Positions 23,944 to 31,507 of a DNA stretch of 64,000 nucleotides are shown in pieces. The notes beneath the pieces were generated by a model. The model saw only the letters and a program-made list of their open reading frames with translations, had not been told where the DNA came from and searched no databases. The stretch covers positions 1,364,001-1,428,000 of the forward strand of contig NZ_JADOUF010000001.1 in assembly GCF_015751905.1 (NCBI RefSeq). The letters are read 5' to 3'. The translations under genes and the position numbers were made by a program. This DNA is from Longispora fulva (lineage in GTDB: Bacteria > Actinomycetota > Actinomycetes > Mycobacteriales > Micromonosporaceae). The number at the start of each line of letters is the position of its first letter. Positions within the stretch are counted from its first letter, which is position 1.

Positions 23944-25155
23944 CTACCGGCGCACCCGGGGCCGTGGCATCCTGGCCGGCTCGCGACCCGGCGGCCGGTC
24001 CGCCGTCCGGGGGAGCGGGCCGCCGACCCGGCCGGCGTGCGCCTCCGCCGGCGATCCGTCGAGGATCCGCTCCGCGCACCGGACGCCGGAGGTTCCGGGA
24101 CCGGCGAGATGCAGCCCGGGCACCTCAGGCACCACCCGCCGCCCGACCCCGCTCCCGGCCGGCCCGACCCCGCTCTCGGTCGGCCCGACCCCGACCTCGA
24201 TCCCCATCTCGACCCCGGGCTTGGCCGGCCCGACCCCGGCCCACACTCCAGCCCCGGCGGGCCCGGCCTGCACCGCCGTCGGCGTCGCGGCCCCGTGCGC
24301 CCGCTCCGCGTAGTCCAACAGTGCCCGCCCCACCAGATCGGCGCTGGCGGCGGCGGCCACTGCCCGGTACCCGCCCGCCGACGGATCGGCGTGTTCCCCG
24401 ACCAGATCGTCGGCGAACCGCCCGTCGTCCGGGTCGGACACCACGACGGGCGCGCGCAGCACCTCCCCGGAGGCGGTGCGCACCCCGGTCACCCGGCCGG
24501 CCTCGACGGTCACCCCGACGACGGGCGTGCGGGTCCGCACCTCCCCGCCGTACGCCTCGATGGCCTCCACCAGCATCGACGACAGCACCTGTCCGCTGTC
24601 GCCGAGCAGCTGGTCGCCGAGCATCGCCGCGTGCGAGACGGCCGGCACCTGCTCCGGGGCGAGCCCGTGGTCGGAGCCGCCGAGCACGGTCCGGGCCCGC
24701 GCCGACAGGCCGCAGTCGCCCATCACCTGGTCGAGGGTCTTGCGCGCGCACGTGACGAACAGGGTGCTGGGCGCGGCGGGGCCGTCGGGGGCCATGCCGC
24801 GGATCTCGGCGTGCAGGGCGGAGCAGGTGTCGACGTACCGGCAGACCTGCGCGGCCTCCTCCGGCAGCGCCGCGACCATCCGGGCCCGGTAGGTGTCCCA
24901 CCCGCCGGAGGTGCGCGCGGGGAGCGCGTCGAGCCCGTCGGGCTCCCAGAACCGGAACCGGTCGTCGAGCCCCAGCCCCTGGTAGACGGTCGGCACGGCC
25001 GCCCCGTCGTCCCCGCCGACCGTGGCGTGCCGGTCCAGCACCAGGACCCGCAACCCCCCGGCCACGGCCAGGTACGCCGCGCACGTCAGTCCGTTGTGAC
25101 CCGCGCCGACCACGACGGCGTCCCAGCCGTCGGTTCCGAGCTTCGCGTTTGTCAT
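23944..25155 (-). CDS. FAD-dependent oxidoreductase, phytoene-desaturase-like, atypical C-terminus
   Basis: The 403-residue protein has the dinucleotide-binding motif VVVGAGHNGLTCAAYLA (about 15-31) and the following acidic end of beta 2 (LVLDRHATVGG), typical of the NAD(P)/FAD-dependent phytoene-desaturase-like group. The family is usually about 500 residues. Here the expected C-terminal portion is interrupted by a Gly/Val/Pro-rich repetitive stretch (about 300-345) encoded by 21-24 bp tandem repeats. After it a typical FAD contact, VPEVPGLHLAGPGTSG, is still present. It may be a shortened but functional enzyme or one in decay. It is divergent from the second kinase operon. Confidence 0.7.
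   Translation of the reverse strand: MTNAKLGTDGWDAVVVGAGHNGLTCAAYLAVAGGLRVLVLDRHATVGGDDGAAVPTVYQGLGLDDRFRFWEPDGLDALPARTSGGWDTYRARMVAALPEEAAQVCRYVDTCSALHAEIRGMAPDGPAAPSTLFVTCARKTLDQVMGDCGLSARARTVLGGSDHGLAPEQVPAVSHAAMLGDQLLGDSGQVLSSMLVEAIEAYGGEVRTRTPVVGVTVEAGRVTGVRTASGEVLRAPVVVSDPDDGRFADDLVGEHADPSAGGYRAVAAAASADLVGRALLDYAERAHGAATPTAVQAGPAGAGVWAGVGPAKPGVEMGIEVGVGPTESGVGPAGSGVGRRVVPEVPGLHLAGPGTSGVRCAERILDGSPAEAHAGRVGGPLPRTADRPPGREPARMPRPRVRR
24145..24247. repeat. 21-24 bp tandem repeats inside the FAD oxidoreductase gene
   Basis: Units begin with GACCCC at 24145, 24166, 24187 (24 bp) and 24211, with a partial at 24232. All lengths are multiples of three, so the reading frame is kept; the protein shows heptad-like VGP-x-x-x-G repeats. 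Confidence 0.7.
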
Positions 25156-25233
25156 ACCCCGCAGCCTCGCCGCTGCGGGTGCCCCCGGCGTCGGGCAGCG
25201 GGCCGGGTCGGCCGGCCGACCGGAGGAGGGCTC

Positions 25234-25251
25234 CTCCTCCCGCGGCAGGAG
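25234..25251. promoter_or_regulatory. Imperfect 18-bp palindrome ahead of the second two-component operon
   Basis: CTCCTCCC-GC-GGCAGGAG (7 of 8 arm positions pair) matches the palindrome at 2842-2859 at 14 of 18 positions. Its centre is at -41.5 relative to the predicted leaderless start at 25284. A longer loop pairing, GGCTCCT (25229-25235) with AGGAGCC (25247-25253), overlaps it. Confidence 0.5.
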
Positions 25252-25271
25252 CCGCCGGCACTGTGGACGGC

Positions 25272-25277
25272 TATCGT
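25272..25277 (+). promoter_or_regulatory. -10 element, leaderless start of the second kinase gene
   Basis: TATCGT ends 6 nt before the ATG at 25284. Confidence 0.55.
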
Positions 25278-25283
25278 CTAGCC

Positions 25284-26420
25284 ATGGGCCTGCTCGGTGA
25301 CCGGTTCGGATGGATTCGACTCGCGGTGTTCCCGGCCGTGGTCAGTGACGTCGTCGCCCTGCGCGCGGACGGACCGACCACGGCCGACTGGCTGTTCGCG
25401 CTGCTCGCCGGCGTGGTCAGCCTCGGTGCCGGATTCGTGCCACTGGCCACGGTGGTCGGCCAGGCGGGCCTGCTGATCTGCACGGACCTGTTCGGGCACA
25501 GCGACGCCGTGTCGGTCATCCTGTTGGCCGCCCTGGCCCTGCTGGAGCTGATCGTGCGGCGTCGCGGCTGGCCGGTCGCCGTCGGGTGCGTCGCGATGAG
25601 CGTGCCTTTCGTGGTGCAGGTCCTGCGGTTCCACGCTGTGCTGCCCGGGATGTACCACTGGGCGTGGGTCGTGGGCCCGCCCATGCTCGCCGGGCTCTAC
25701 GTCCGGTCGCTGCGCGAGAACAGCCGCCGGTCCCGGGAGCGGATGCTGGAGGGCGAGCAGCGCCGCGAGCTGGGCATGCTCAACGCCCGGCTGGGGGAGC
25801 GCACCGCGATCGCCCGCGAGCTGCACGACGTGGTGGCCCACCACGTGGCCTCGATCGTGCTGCGGGTCGCGGTGGCCCGGCACGTGATCCCGGAGACCGA
25901 CCCCAGGATGCTGCAGGTGCTCGACGACGTGCACGCGGCGGCCACGACGGCGCTGACCGACATGCGCAAGCTCGTCGGGGTGCTGCGCGATCCGTCCGCC
26001 GTCAACGTCGAGTTGGGTTCGCTGCTCGTCGACCCGGCGGAGCTGCCGCAGGTCCTGCGCGAGGTCGTCGACCGGGCGGCGAACAGCGGGCTGCGGGTCG
26101 AGGCGACGATCGACCCGGCGCTGGCCGGGATGGACGCCGTCCGCGGCCTGGTGGTGCTGCGCCTGGTCCAGGAGGGCCTGACGAACGTGTTCAAGCACGG
26201 CGGGCCGGCGGGCCGGGCCAGGCTGACGGTCGCGATGTCGGCCGACGGGACCGCCCGGGTCGAGGTGCACAACGAGGGTCCGCCGGTGCGGTCGGCCACG
26301 CCCGGCCACGGCCTCGTGGGCCTGTCGGAACGGGTCACCCTGATCGGCGGCGAGATCTCCGCCGGGCCGGCCCGCGACGGCTGGCTGCTGTCGGCGATGC
26401 TGCCGGCGGGCGCCGCGTGA
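25284..26420 (+). CDS. Sensor histidine kinase, HisKA_3 type
   Basis: The 378-residue kinase has four to five membrane helices (about 12-142), a coiled linker rich in Arg/Glu and the phospho-acceptor helix GERTAIARELHDVVAHH with H181. The HATPase domain has LRLVQEGLTNVFKHGG and GHGLVGLSERV. It has the same organisation as the kinase at 1653-2783. The ATG at 25284 is chosen by the TATCGT hexamer and lies directly before the first helix. The response regulator gene overlaps its stop codon. Confidence 0.92.
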   Translation: MGLLGDRFGWIRLAVFPAVVSDVVALRADGPTTADWLFALLAGVVSLGAGFVPLATVVGQAGLLICTDLFGHSDAVSVILLAALALLELIVRRRGWPVAVGCVAMSVPFVVQVLRFHAVLPGMYHWAWVVGPPMLAGLYVRSLRENSRRSRERMLEGEQRRELGMLNARLGERTAIARELHDVVAHHVASIVLRVAVARHVIPETDPRMLQVLDDVHAAATTALTDMRKLVGVLRDPSAVNVELGSLLVDPAELPQVLREVVDRAANSGLRVEATIDPALAGMDAVRGLVVLRLVQEGLTNVFKHGGPAGRARLTVAMSADGTARVEVHNEGPPVRSATPGHGLVGLSERVTLIGGEISAGPARDGWLLSAMLPAGAA

Positions 26421-27061
26421 TCCGGGTGCTGCTCGTCGACGACCAGCAACTGGTCCGGGCCGGACTGCGGATGCTGTGCGAGTCGGCGGGGGACATCACC
26501 GTCGTCGGCGAGGTGGGCAACGGCCTGGAGGCCGTCCGGCACGCCGAGCGGCTGCACCCGGACGTGATCCTGATGGACCTGCGGATGCCGGTGCTGGACG
26601 GCACTGCGGCCACCGAGCGGATCCTGCGCGCCCGGCCGTCGACCCGGATCGTGGTGCTGACGACGTTCGACGACGACGAGCACCTGTACCCGGCGCTGCT
26701 GGCCGGGGCGTGCGGCTTCCTGGTCAAGGACACCGCCCCGGCGAACCTGCTCGACGCGGTGCGCCGCGCGGCGGCGGGGGAGAGCGCGTTTAGCCCCGGG
26801 GTGCTGGGCCGGCTCGTCGACCGCGCGGTGACCGCCCGGTCGGAGACCGTGCCGAGCGCTGACCTGTCGGGGGTCACCGACCGGGAGCGCGAGGTCCTGG
26901 CACTGGTCGGGGCAGGGCTGTCCAACGGGGAGATCGCCGAGCGGCTGTCCCTGGGCGTGACCACGGTGAAGACGCACGTGGCGAATCTGATGACGAAGAC
27001 CGACACCACCAACCGGGTACGCCTGGCGGTGCTCGCCGCCCGCCACGGCCTGACCCCCTGA
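26417..27061 (+). CDS. NarL/FixJ-type response regulator
   Basis: The 214-residue protein has a receiver domain with D8-D9, phospho-acceptor D54 (VILMDLRMPVLDG) and K104 (GFLVKDTAPANLL), and a LuxR-type HTH at about 148-208 (VTDREREVLALVGAGLSNGE). The GTG start overlaps the kinase stop by GTGA, so translation is coupled. It is the cognate output of the kinase above. The shared palindrome suggests it may bind related sites at both two-component operons, raising possible cross-regulation with the system at 991-2783. Confidence 0.93.
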   Translation: MIRVLLVDDQQLVRAGLRMLCESAGDITVVGEVGNGLEAVRHAERLHPDVILMDLRMPVLDGTAATERILRARPSTRIVVLTTFDDDEHLYPALLAGACGFLVKDTAPANLLDAVRRAAAGESAFSPGVLGRLVDRAVTARSETVPSADLSGVTDREREVLALVGAGLSNGEIAERLSLGVTTVKTHVANLMTKTDTTNRVRLAVLAARHGLTP

Positions 27062-27127
27062 ACGGCGGGCCCACCGCATCGGCCGAGGACCTGGTCGCCC
27101 CTCTCGCGCGCCCGACCCGACGGCGCC

Positions 27128-28288
27128 TCAGGCGGCCTTGAGTCGCGCCGCCCGGTGCGCCTCCCACGTCGCGACCCCCGCGCACAGCACGCCCCAGCCG
27201 GCCACGACCCCCAGGTACCCGGCGGCGGGCAGCACCTCGCCGAGCCAGCCGAGCTCCACGGTGGCCACGGCCAGCGCGATCCGGCCGAGGTGCGCGAGCC
27301 GCCCGGTGCGCACGGAGAACGTCCGGGTGACGGCCAGGTAGCCGGCCATGCCGCCGGACACCAGCCAGTACGCGCCGGTGGGCGCCCCGCCGGCCAGCAG
27401 CAGCCGCACGCCGGCCGCGACGCTGATCACGGCGAACGCCGGGAGCATGTGCCCGCTGACGAACACGGCCCGGGCGACGAACTGCGAGCCGCCCGCAACC
27501 TCCAGCATCCGCCGGTTCATGTCCGCCGCCGCGTCGAAGTACTGCCACCACAGCGTGCCGGCGAGTACGATCGCTGCGATCAGCGGGAGCCACGCGATGT
27601 GCCCGTGCCCGCCGTCGAGCGCGCCGAGCCCGGCGGACGCGACCACCTCGCCGAGCAGGATGATCACGAACAGGCCGAACCGTTCGGAGAAGTGGTGCGC
27701 GTCGATGGCCTGTCCGGGGGCCGCCGGTTGCAGGGCGTCGAGGTCCATCCGGTCGGCGACCCTGAGCCGGCGCCGGTCCGGCGGCGTGTCGGTGTAGGAC
27801 AGCCGGGACTCCACGGCGACCATCACGCCACAGAGGATGTACGACGTCGGCGACGGCAGGAACGCGGCCGTGGCGAACCCGGCGGCGGACACCAGGTAGC
27901 CGACGGCGGGGCGGGCGGCCGGGCGGCCGGCGATCACGGCGTGCGCGACGCCCAGGATGAGCCGGGCCGCGCCGAGACTGAGCGCGAACGCCCGCGGATG
28001 CCCCTCGGCCGCGTCGTGCACGGCCACGGCGGCCAGCCCGCAGGGCACCGTGCCGGCCAGGATCACCAGCCGGCTGCTGAGGGCGGTCTCCGCGCCGTGC
28101 CGGTTGTACAGCAGCGCGAAGCCCGTCCACGTCCACCACAGGAGGACGAACAGGCCGAACGCCGCCCACACCCCGCCCCAGCCGGGGTGCCCGCCGATGG
28201 CGTGCGCGACCTGCGCGACGGCCAGGACGAAGACGAGGTCGAAGTACAGCTCGACCCAGGACACCCGCTTGCTCTCACCCGTGACCAC
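27128..28288 (-). CDS. ltrA: Low-temperature-requirement A family membrane protein
   Basis: The 386-residue protein has about ten to twelve hydrophobic segments. The family signature near the N-terminus is VSWVELYFDLVFVLAVAQVAH, and a second conserved block, HFSERFGLFVIILLGEVV, lies in the middle. LtrA was named for cold growth in Listeria; the biochemical role is unsettled. The GTG at 28288 is chosen because CAAGAT ends 7 nt before it. It is a single gene, convergent with the response regulator at 26417-27061. Confidence 0.88.
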   Translation of the reverse strand: MVTGESKRVSWVELYFDLVFVLAVAQVAHAIGGHPGWGGVWAAFGLFVLLWWTWTGFALLYNRHGAETALSSRLVILAGTVPCGLAAVAVHDAAEGHPRAFALSLGAARLILGVAHAVIAGRPAARPAVGYLVSAAGFATAAFLPSPTSYILCGVMVAVESRLSYTDTPPDRRRLRVADRMDLDALQPAAPGQAIDAHHFSERFGLFVIILLGEVVASAGLGALDGGHGHIAWLPLIAAIVLAGTLWWQYFDAAADMNRRMLEVAGGSQFVARAVFVSGHMLPAFAVISVAAGVRLLLAGGAPTGAYWLVSGGMAGYLAVTRTFSVRTGRLAHLGRIALAVATVELGWLGEVLPAAGYLGVVAGWGVLCAGVATWEAHRAARLKAA

Positions 28289-28295
28289 GGAGCTG

Positions 28296-28301
28296 ATCTT
28301 G
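28296..28301 (-). promoter_or_regulatory. -10 element, leaderless start of ltrA
   Basis: CAAGAT on the minus strand ends 7 nt before the GTG at 28288. Confidence 0.5.
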
Positions 28302-28324
28302 CCATGCCGCCGTGCGGGGACCCG

Positions 28325-28948
28325 CTACATCCTCGGGCTGAGAAACGCCCCGCCAGTGGCGTCGAGCCGGTGGCCGGTCACCCAGCCGGCGTCCGACGTG
28401 GCGAGGAACCCGACGATGTTGGCGACATCGGACCGTCCGGTCCGCGGCGCCGGGCCGTCCGACCGGCCCGACCGCTGGGCCGGGACCCGGTGGCCCGGCG
28501 CGACGGTGTTCAGGGTGATGCCGCGCGCGCCCAGCACGTCGGCCAGGCCCGGGGCGGTGATCCGGTCGGCGGAGACGTCGATGACCCGGCCGCCGTCGCG
28601 CAACAGGGGCTCGAAACCCCGGATCATCCGGTACGCGGCCCGCGCGCCCACCCCGACCGCCGCGTGCACCAGGATGTCCAGCCGGGCGTCCCCGGTGCGC
28701 GCCCGCAGCTCGGCCTCCAGCCGGGCGACCAGCGCCTCCGGCCCCCCGACCGCGTCGGGCACGCCCAACACGAAGGCCGACCCGCCGGACTCGACGATCA
28801 GCCCCGCGGTCTCCCGCGCCGCGCCCGGATCCCCGGCGTGGTGCACCGCCACCAGCGCGCCGTCGGAGCCGAGCCGGCGCGCGACGGCCCGCCCGACGCC
28901 CTGACCGCCCCCGGTGACCAGGGCCGTGCGGCCCACCAGTTCCGACAT
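28325..28948 (-). CDS. SDR-family protein lacking the catalytic Tyr-x-x-x-Lys
   Basis: The 207-residue protein has a Rossmann start, ALVTGGGQGVGRAVARRL (about 8-25), an NAG-like segment DILVHAAVGV and the C-terminal GITLNTVAPG and VTGHRLDATGGAF blocks typical of short-chain dehydrogenases. However, between VIDVSADR and GARGITLN only about a dozen residues remain. The helix that normally carries YxxxK is absent and the length is about 40 residues below the family's norm. It is therefore unlikely to be a normal oxidoreductase. GAGGAG precedes the ATG at 28948. Confidence 0.75.
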   Translation of the reverse strand: MSELVGRTALVTGGGQGVGRAVARRLGSDGALVAVHHAGDPGAARETAGLIVESGGSAFVLGVPDAVGGPEALVARLEAELRARTGDARLDILVHAAVGVGARAAYRMIRGFEPLLRDGGRVIDVSADRITAPGLADVLGARGITLNTVAPGHRVPAQRSGRSDGPAPRTGRSDVANIVGFLATSDAGWVTGHRLDATGGAFLSPRM

Positions 28949-29090
28949 GTCGACTCCTCGTCCGTACGCGGCCACCCCGACGCCGCCCGGGCCGGCCGCC
29001 GTGCGCTCCGGCGGCCGTGCGAGCACGGTACGTCGCGCCGCTTGCCGTTTTCTTGCAGGCCACTTCTCGCGGGCCTCGGCGGCCGGTGCG

Positions 29091-29576
29091 CTACGGGCGG
29101 CGGGTGATGTGGATGGCCTGCTCCTCGTTGGGGCGGCCGTCGTTCGGCGGCTCCCACGGCGTGTCGGGTTCCTCCCGGGCCAGCCGGCGGTCCAGCGACT
29201 CGCCGCGCAGGGACTCGCGCACCGTGGTGCCGTACTCGTCGAGTCCGATCGGGGCGTCGCCCGCCACGGCCGGGCGCTCGGGATCGTCGGGCACCGGGCG
29301 CGGATCGTCGTCGTCGGCGTACTCGGGAATGCCGGCGCTCGCCGAGGACGCCCCGGGGTCGGAGCCGGGGACGCCGGCCCGGTACAGCCCCCGGCGTTCT
29401 GCCTCCTGCGCGAGTTCGGCCGTGCGGCGCTGATGGGTGGCGACCGCGGCGTCGGGTCGGTACCCCAGGGCGTCGTGCCGGGTCCGGTCGAGGCTGGCGA
29501 GTTCGCGTTCCACGGCGTCGTCGGACAGGGACGCGGCGGGTACTCCCTGGGCCGGGTCCTCGAGATGGTCTGCCAT
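29091..29576 (-). CDS. DUF6158-like/DUF5709-like fusion protein
   Basis: The 161-residue hydrophilic, acidic protein has two parts. Residues about 8-65 (GVPAASLSDDAVERELASL, HQRRTAELAQEAERR) look like a DUF6158 domain. Residues about 85-155 (YADDDDPRPVP, GLDEYGTTVRESLRGESLDRRLAREEPD) look like DUF5709. Both families are short, actinobacterial and uncharacterised, and I assign them from memory of their patterns. There is no signal peptide or membrane segment. Confidence 0.6.
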   Translation of the reverse strand: MADHLEDPAQGVPAASLSDDAVERELASLDRTRHDALGYRPDAAVATHQRRTAELAQEAERRGLYRAGVPGSDPGASSASAGIPEYADDDDPRPVPDDPERPAVAGDAPIGLDEYGTTVRESLRGESLDRRLAREEPDTPWEPPNDGRPNEEQAIHITRRP

Positions 29577-29624
29577 GCCCCGGATCTACCCCTGCCGGGG
29601 CACGGCCAAACGCGTGCCGGGGCC

Positions 29625-30098
29625 TCAGGTCCGGTTGTCCGCCCCGGTCCGGCCCGCCCCGCCGAGGACCGTGCCGAGCGCGAGCATGGCGACGCCGAGG
29701 CCGAGGTGCAGCCAGTTGTCCGCCGTGTTCACCGGCACGAAGTTGGCGGTGCTCCCGTGCCCGACGATCAGCCCGTACAGCCACAGCGCCAGGTAGATCG
29801 CGCCGCCGGCGACCAGGAACATCCGGGCCCCGGACCAGGTGCGGGCCATCGCCAGACCGGCGATCCCGAACAGCAGGTGCACGATGTTGTGCAGCACGGA
29901 CACCTGGAAGGCGCCGAGCAACATCGCGCCCGACTCGTGGCCGGCGAAGGTGATCGAGCCGAGATGCGTGGTGATTCCGGGTACGAAGCCCAGAACGCCC
30001 ACGAGGGCGAACACCGCTCCGACACCCATCGCCGCGACCTGCACCGGATTGTGGCTCATCGCGCCCATCCCGGCGTGCGACCGCATTCCGTGACTCAT
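29625..30098 (-). CDS. DUF4383-type four-helix membrane protein
   Basis: The 157-residue protein starts with a His/Met-rich segment (MSHGMRSHAGMGAMSH) followed by four hydrophobic helices. VLHNIVHLLFGIAGLAMAR in the middle and DNWLHLGLGVAMLALG near the end are the conserved DUF4383 blocks. GGAGGT lies 6 nt before the ATG. The N-terminal His/Met cluster might bind metal, but this is speculation. Confidence 0.75.
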   Translation of the reverse strand: MSHGMRSHAGMGAMSHNPVQVAAMGVGAVFALVGVLGFVPGITTHLGSITFAGHESGAMLLGAFQVSVLHNIVHLLFGIAGLAMARTWSGARMFLVAGGAIYLALWLYGLIVGHGSTANFVPVNTADNWLHLGLGVAMLALGTVLGGAGRTGADNRT

Positions 30099-30213
30099 GG
30101 TGACACCTCCCTGACTCTCCAGGACTACGGCCTTCCACTACCCCCGTCGTGGACCGCCAAACATGAGGCCGAACCGAGGTGAACGGGGACCGAAGCCCCG
30201 GAGGAGGTAATGT

Positions 30214-30930
30214 TTGACGCAGGGAACCGTCCACCGCACAACGCCCCGCCGTGGCGCGGGCGGGATCGGCGATCCACACCACCTCCGGTACGGGAAAGGG
30301 TCCGCGTTGAGCGGCGAGAACACCATGACTGAGCAGCCCGTACGCCGGATCGTCAGCAGTCCAGCCGGCCTCAATCTCCGGGTCCCCGCGTGGGCGATCC
30401 CGAGCCATGGCAGTCACGCGGCGGCCTTGCGCCTGCTCGCGATGGGCACCACCGGCGTCGACGACCCCGAGCGGGCTGCCCTGTGCGACGCCCGGGTCGC
30501 GGCCGTCGGTCGCACCGCCGGCGCGATGGAGCCCGACGACGCCGAGTTCTGCGGGGCCCCGTTGTTCGCCGCGCACCTCGCGGCGAAGGTCGTCGCGGCG
30601 ACCTGGAAGGACGACACGGACGCGGCCCAGGACGGCCGGCTGCACGAGCTGATCGACGGCCTGATCGGCCAGCTGTGGCCGGCCCCCGACGAGGCGTGGC
30701 CACCGAGCCAGGCCAGCCTGCACGCGGCGAGCCTGCTCCGCCGGCACCTGGCGGCCTTCCACACCCAGGGGATGTACACCCACCCGGGGCTCACGGACCT
30801 GGCCCGCGCGGCCTCCGCCCAGCGCCAGACGTACCCCGTCGCGGTGTACCACCTGGTGCGGACGGTGATCGGCCACACGGCCGGCGCGGAGTACCGGCTG
30901 CCGGTGGTCGTGGACTGCCTCGCCGACTGA
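30214..30930 (+). CDS. Hypothetical cytoplasmic protein, start ambiguous
   Basis: From TTG at 30214 the protein has 238 residues. A perfect AGGAGGT ends 5 nt before that TTG and the first 37 codons keep high G/C at third positions, which supports this start. An ATG at 30325 would give 201 residues starting MTEQPVRR, but has only a weak Shine-Dalgarno. No known domain is recognised; the sequence is helical with paired HAAALRLLAMG and LLRRHLAAFHTQG segments. It stands alone and ends at a strong hairpin. The gap before it (30099-30213) is the divergent promoter region shared with the DUF4383 gene. Confidence 0.6.
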   Translation: MTQGTVHRTTPRRGAGGIGDPHHLRYGKGSALSGENTMTEQPVRRIVSSPAGLNLRVPAWAIPSHGSHAAALRLLAMGTTGVDDPERAALCDARVAAVGRTAGAMEPDDAEFCGAPLFAAHLAAKVVAATWKDDTDAAQDGRLHELIDGLIGQLWPAPDEAWPPSQASLHAASLLRRHLAAFHTQGMYTHPGLTDLARAASAQRQTYPVAVYHLVRTVIGHTAGAEYRLPVVVDCLAD

Positions 30931-30962
30931 CGGCCTGACACCGGGCCGCCGATCCAGCACAC

Positions 30963-31004
30963 TCCGCCCCTCGACGACCACGTAGGTGGCCGTCGAGGGG
31001 CGGA
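30963..31004 (+). terminator. Strong intrinsic hairpin
   Basis: TCCGCCCCTCGACG and CGTCGAGGGGCGGA form a perfect 14-bp stem, with further ACCAC/GTGG pairing in the loop, 32 nt after the stop at 30930. The remaining sequence up to 31264 shows no gene I can support. Confidence 0.8.
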
Positions 31005-31264
31005 CGTCGTCGTGGGGGCTGTGGCTGCGCCCTCGCGTCGCGGCGGCTTCAGCCGCGCCTGTATCTGCGGCTCGCAGCGGTCTCGGCCATTCGGGGCCCC
31101 GCATTTCTGGCAAAACGGAGCGGTCGTGGCCCACCGGCCGGAATGATCGGGGTTATGTCGCGGCGGAGGTGACCGGTGGTCGGGCGGCGGTCGCCGCGAC
31201 CCCGGTTCCCGGTGCCGTGACCTGGCGGACCGCGGCGGGGACCGCTGACCCCAGGGAGGCTCCG

Positions 31265-31507
31265 GTGCGCAGACTCGCGGTCCTACTCGCGACGGTGGTC
31301 GTCCTGACCGCGGGTTTCAGCTTCGGCCCGCAGTCCCGCCCGGCCGGGTCCGGGCCCTCGACGGAGCGGACCGTGGCGGTCACCGCGATCCGGGTGGTCC
31401 TGGTCGCCCGCGCGATGCTGCGGCACCTGGGCCGCGCGGTCGCCGCCACCCGGACGCTTCCCGTCCACGGGTCGACCGCCGGAGAGTCGCCTCTCCCCGG
31501 CTGGTGA
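31265..31507 (+). CDS. Small secreted or membrane-anchored peptide
   Basis: The 80-residue product starts at GTG 31265 with GGGAGG just upstream. A hydrophobic segment (LAVLLATVVVLTAGFSFG, residues 4-21) is a likely signal peptide. The remaining 60 residues are basic, with a possible amphipathic helix (TAIRVVLVARAMLRHLGRAV). Codon third positions are almost all G or C, which supports real coding. An in-frame extension to 30986 would run through the terminator at 30963-31004 and is rejected. Function is unknown. Its stop directly abuts the stop of the convergent MFS gene. Confidence 0.5.
   Translation: MRRLAVLLATVVVLTAGFSFGPQSRPAGSGPSTERTVAVTAIRVVLVARAMLRHLGRAVAATRTLPVHGSTAGESPLPGW

Noticed and set aside
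30986-31264. N-terminal extension of the small peptide gene
   Set aside because: It begins inside the terminator hairpin, and a strong Shine-Dalgarno exists at 31265.
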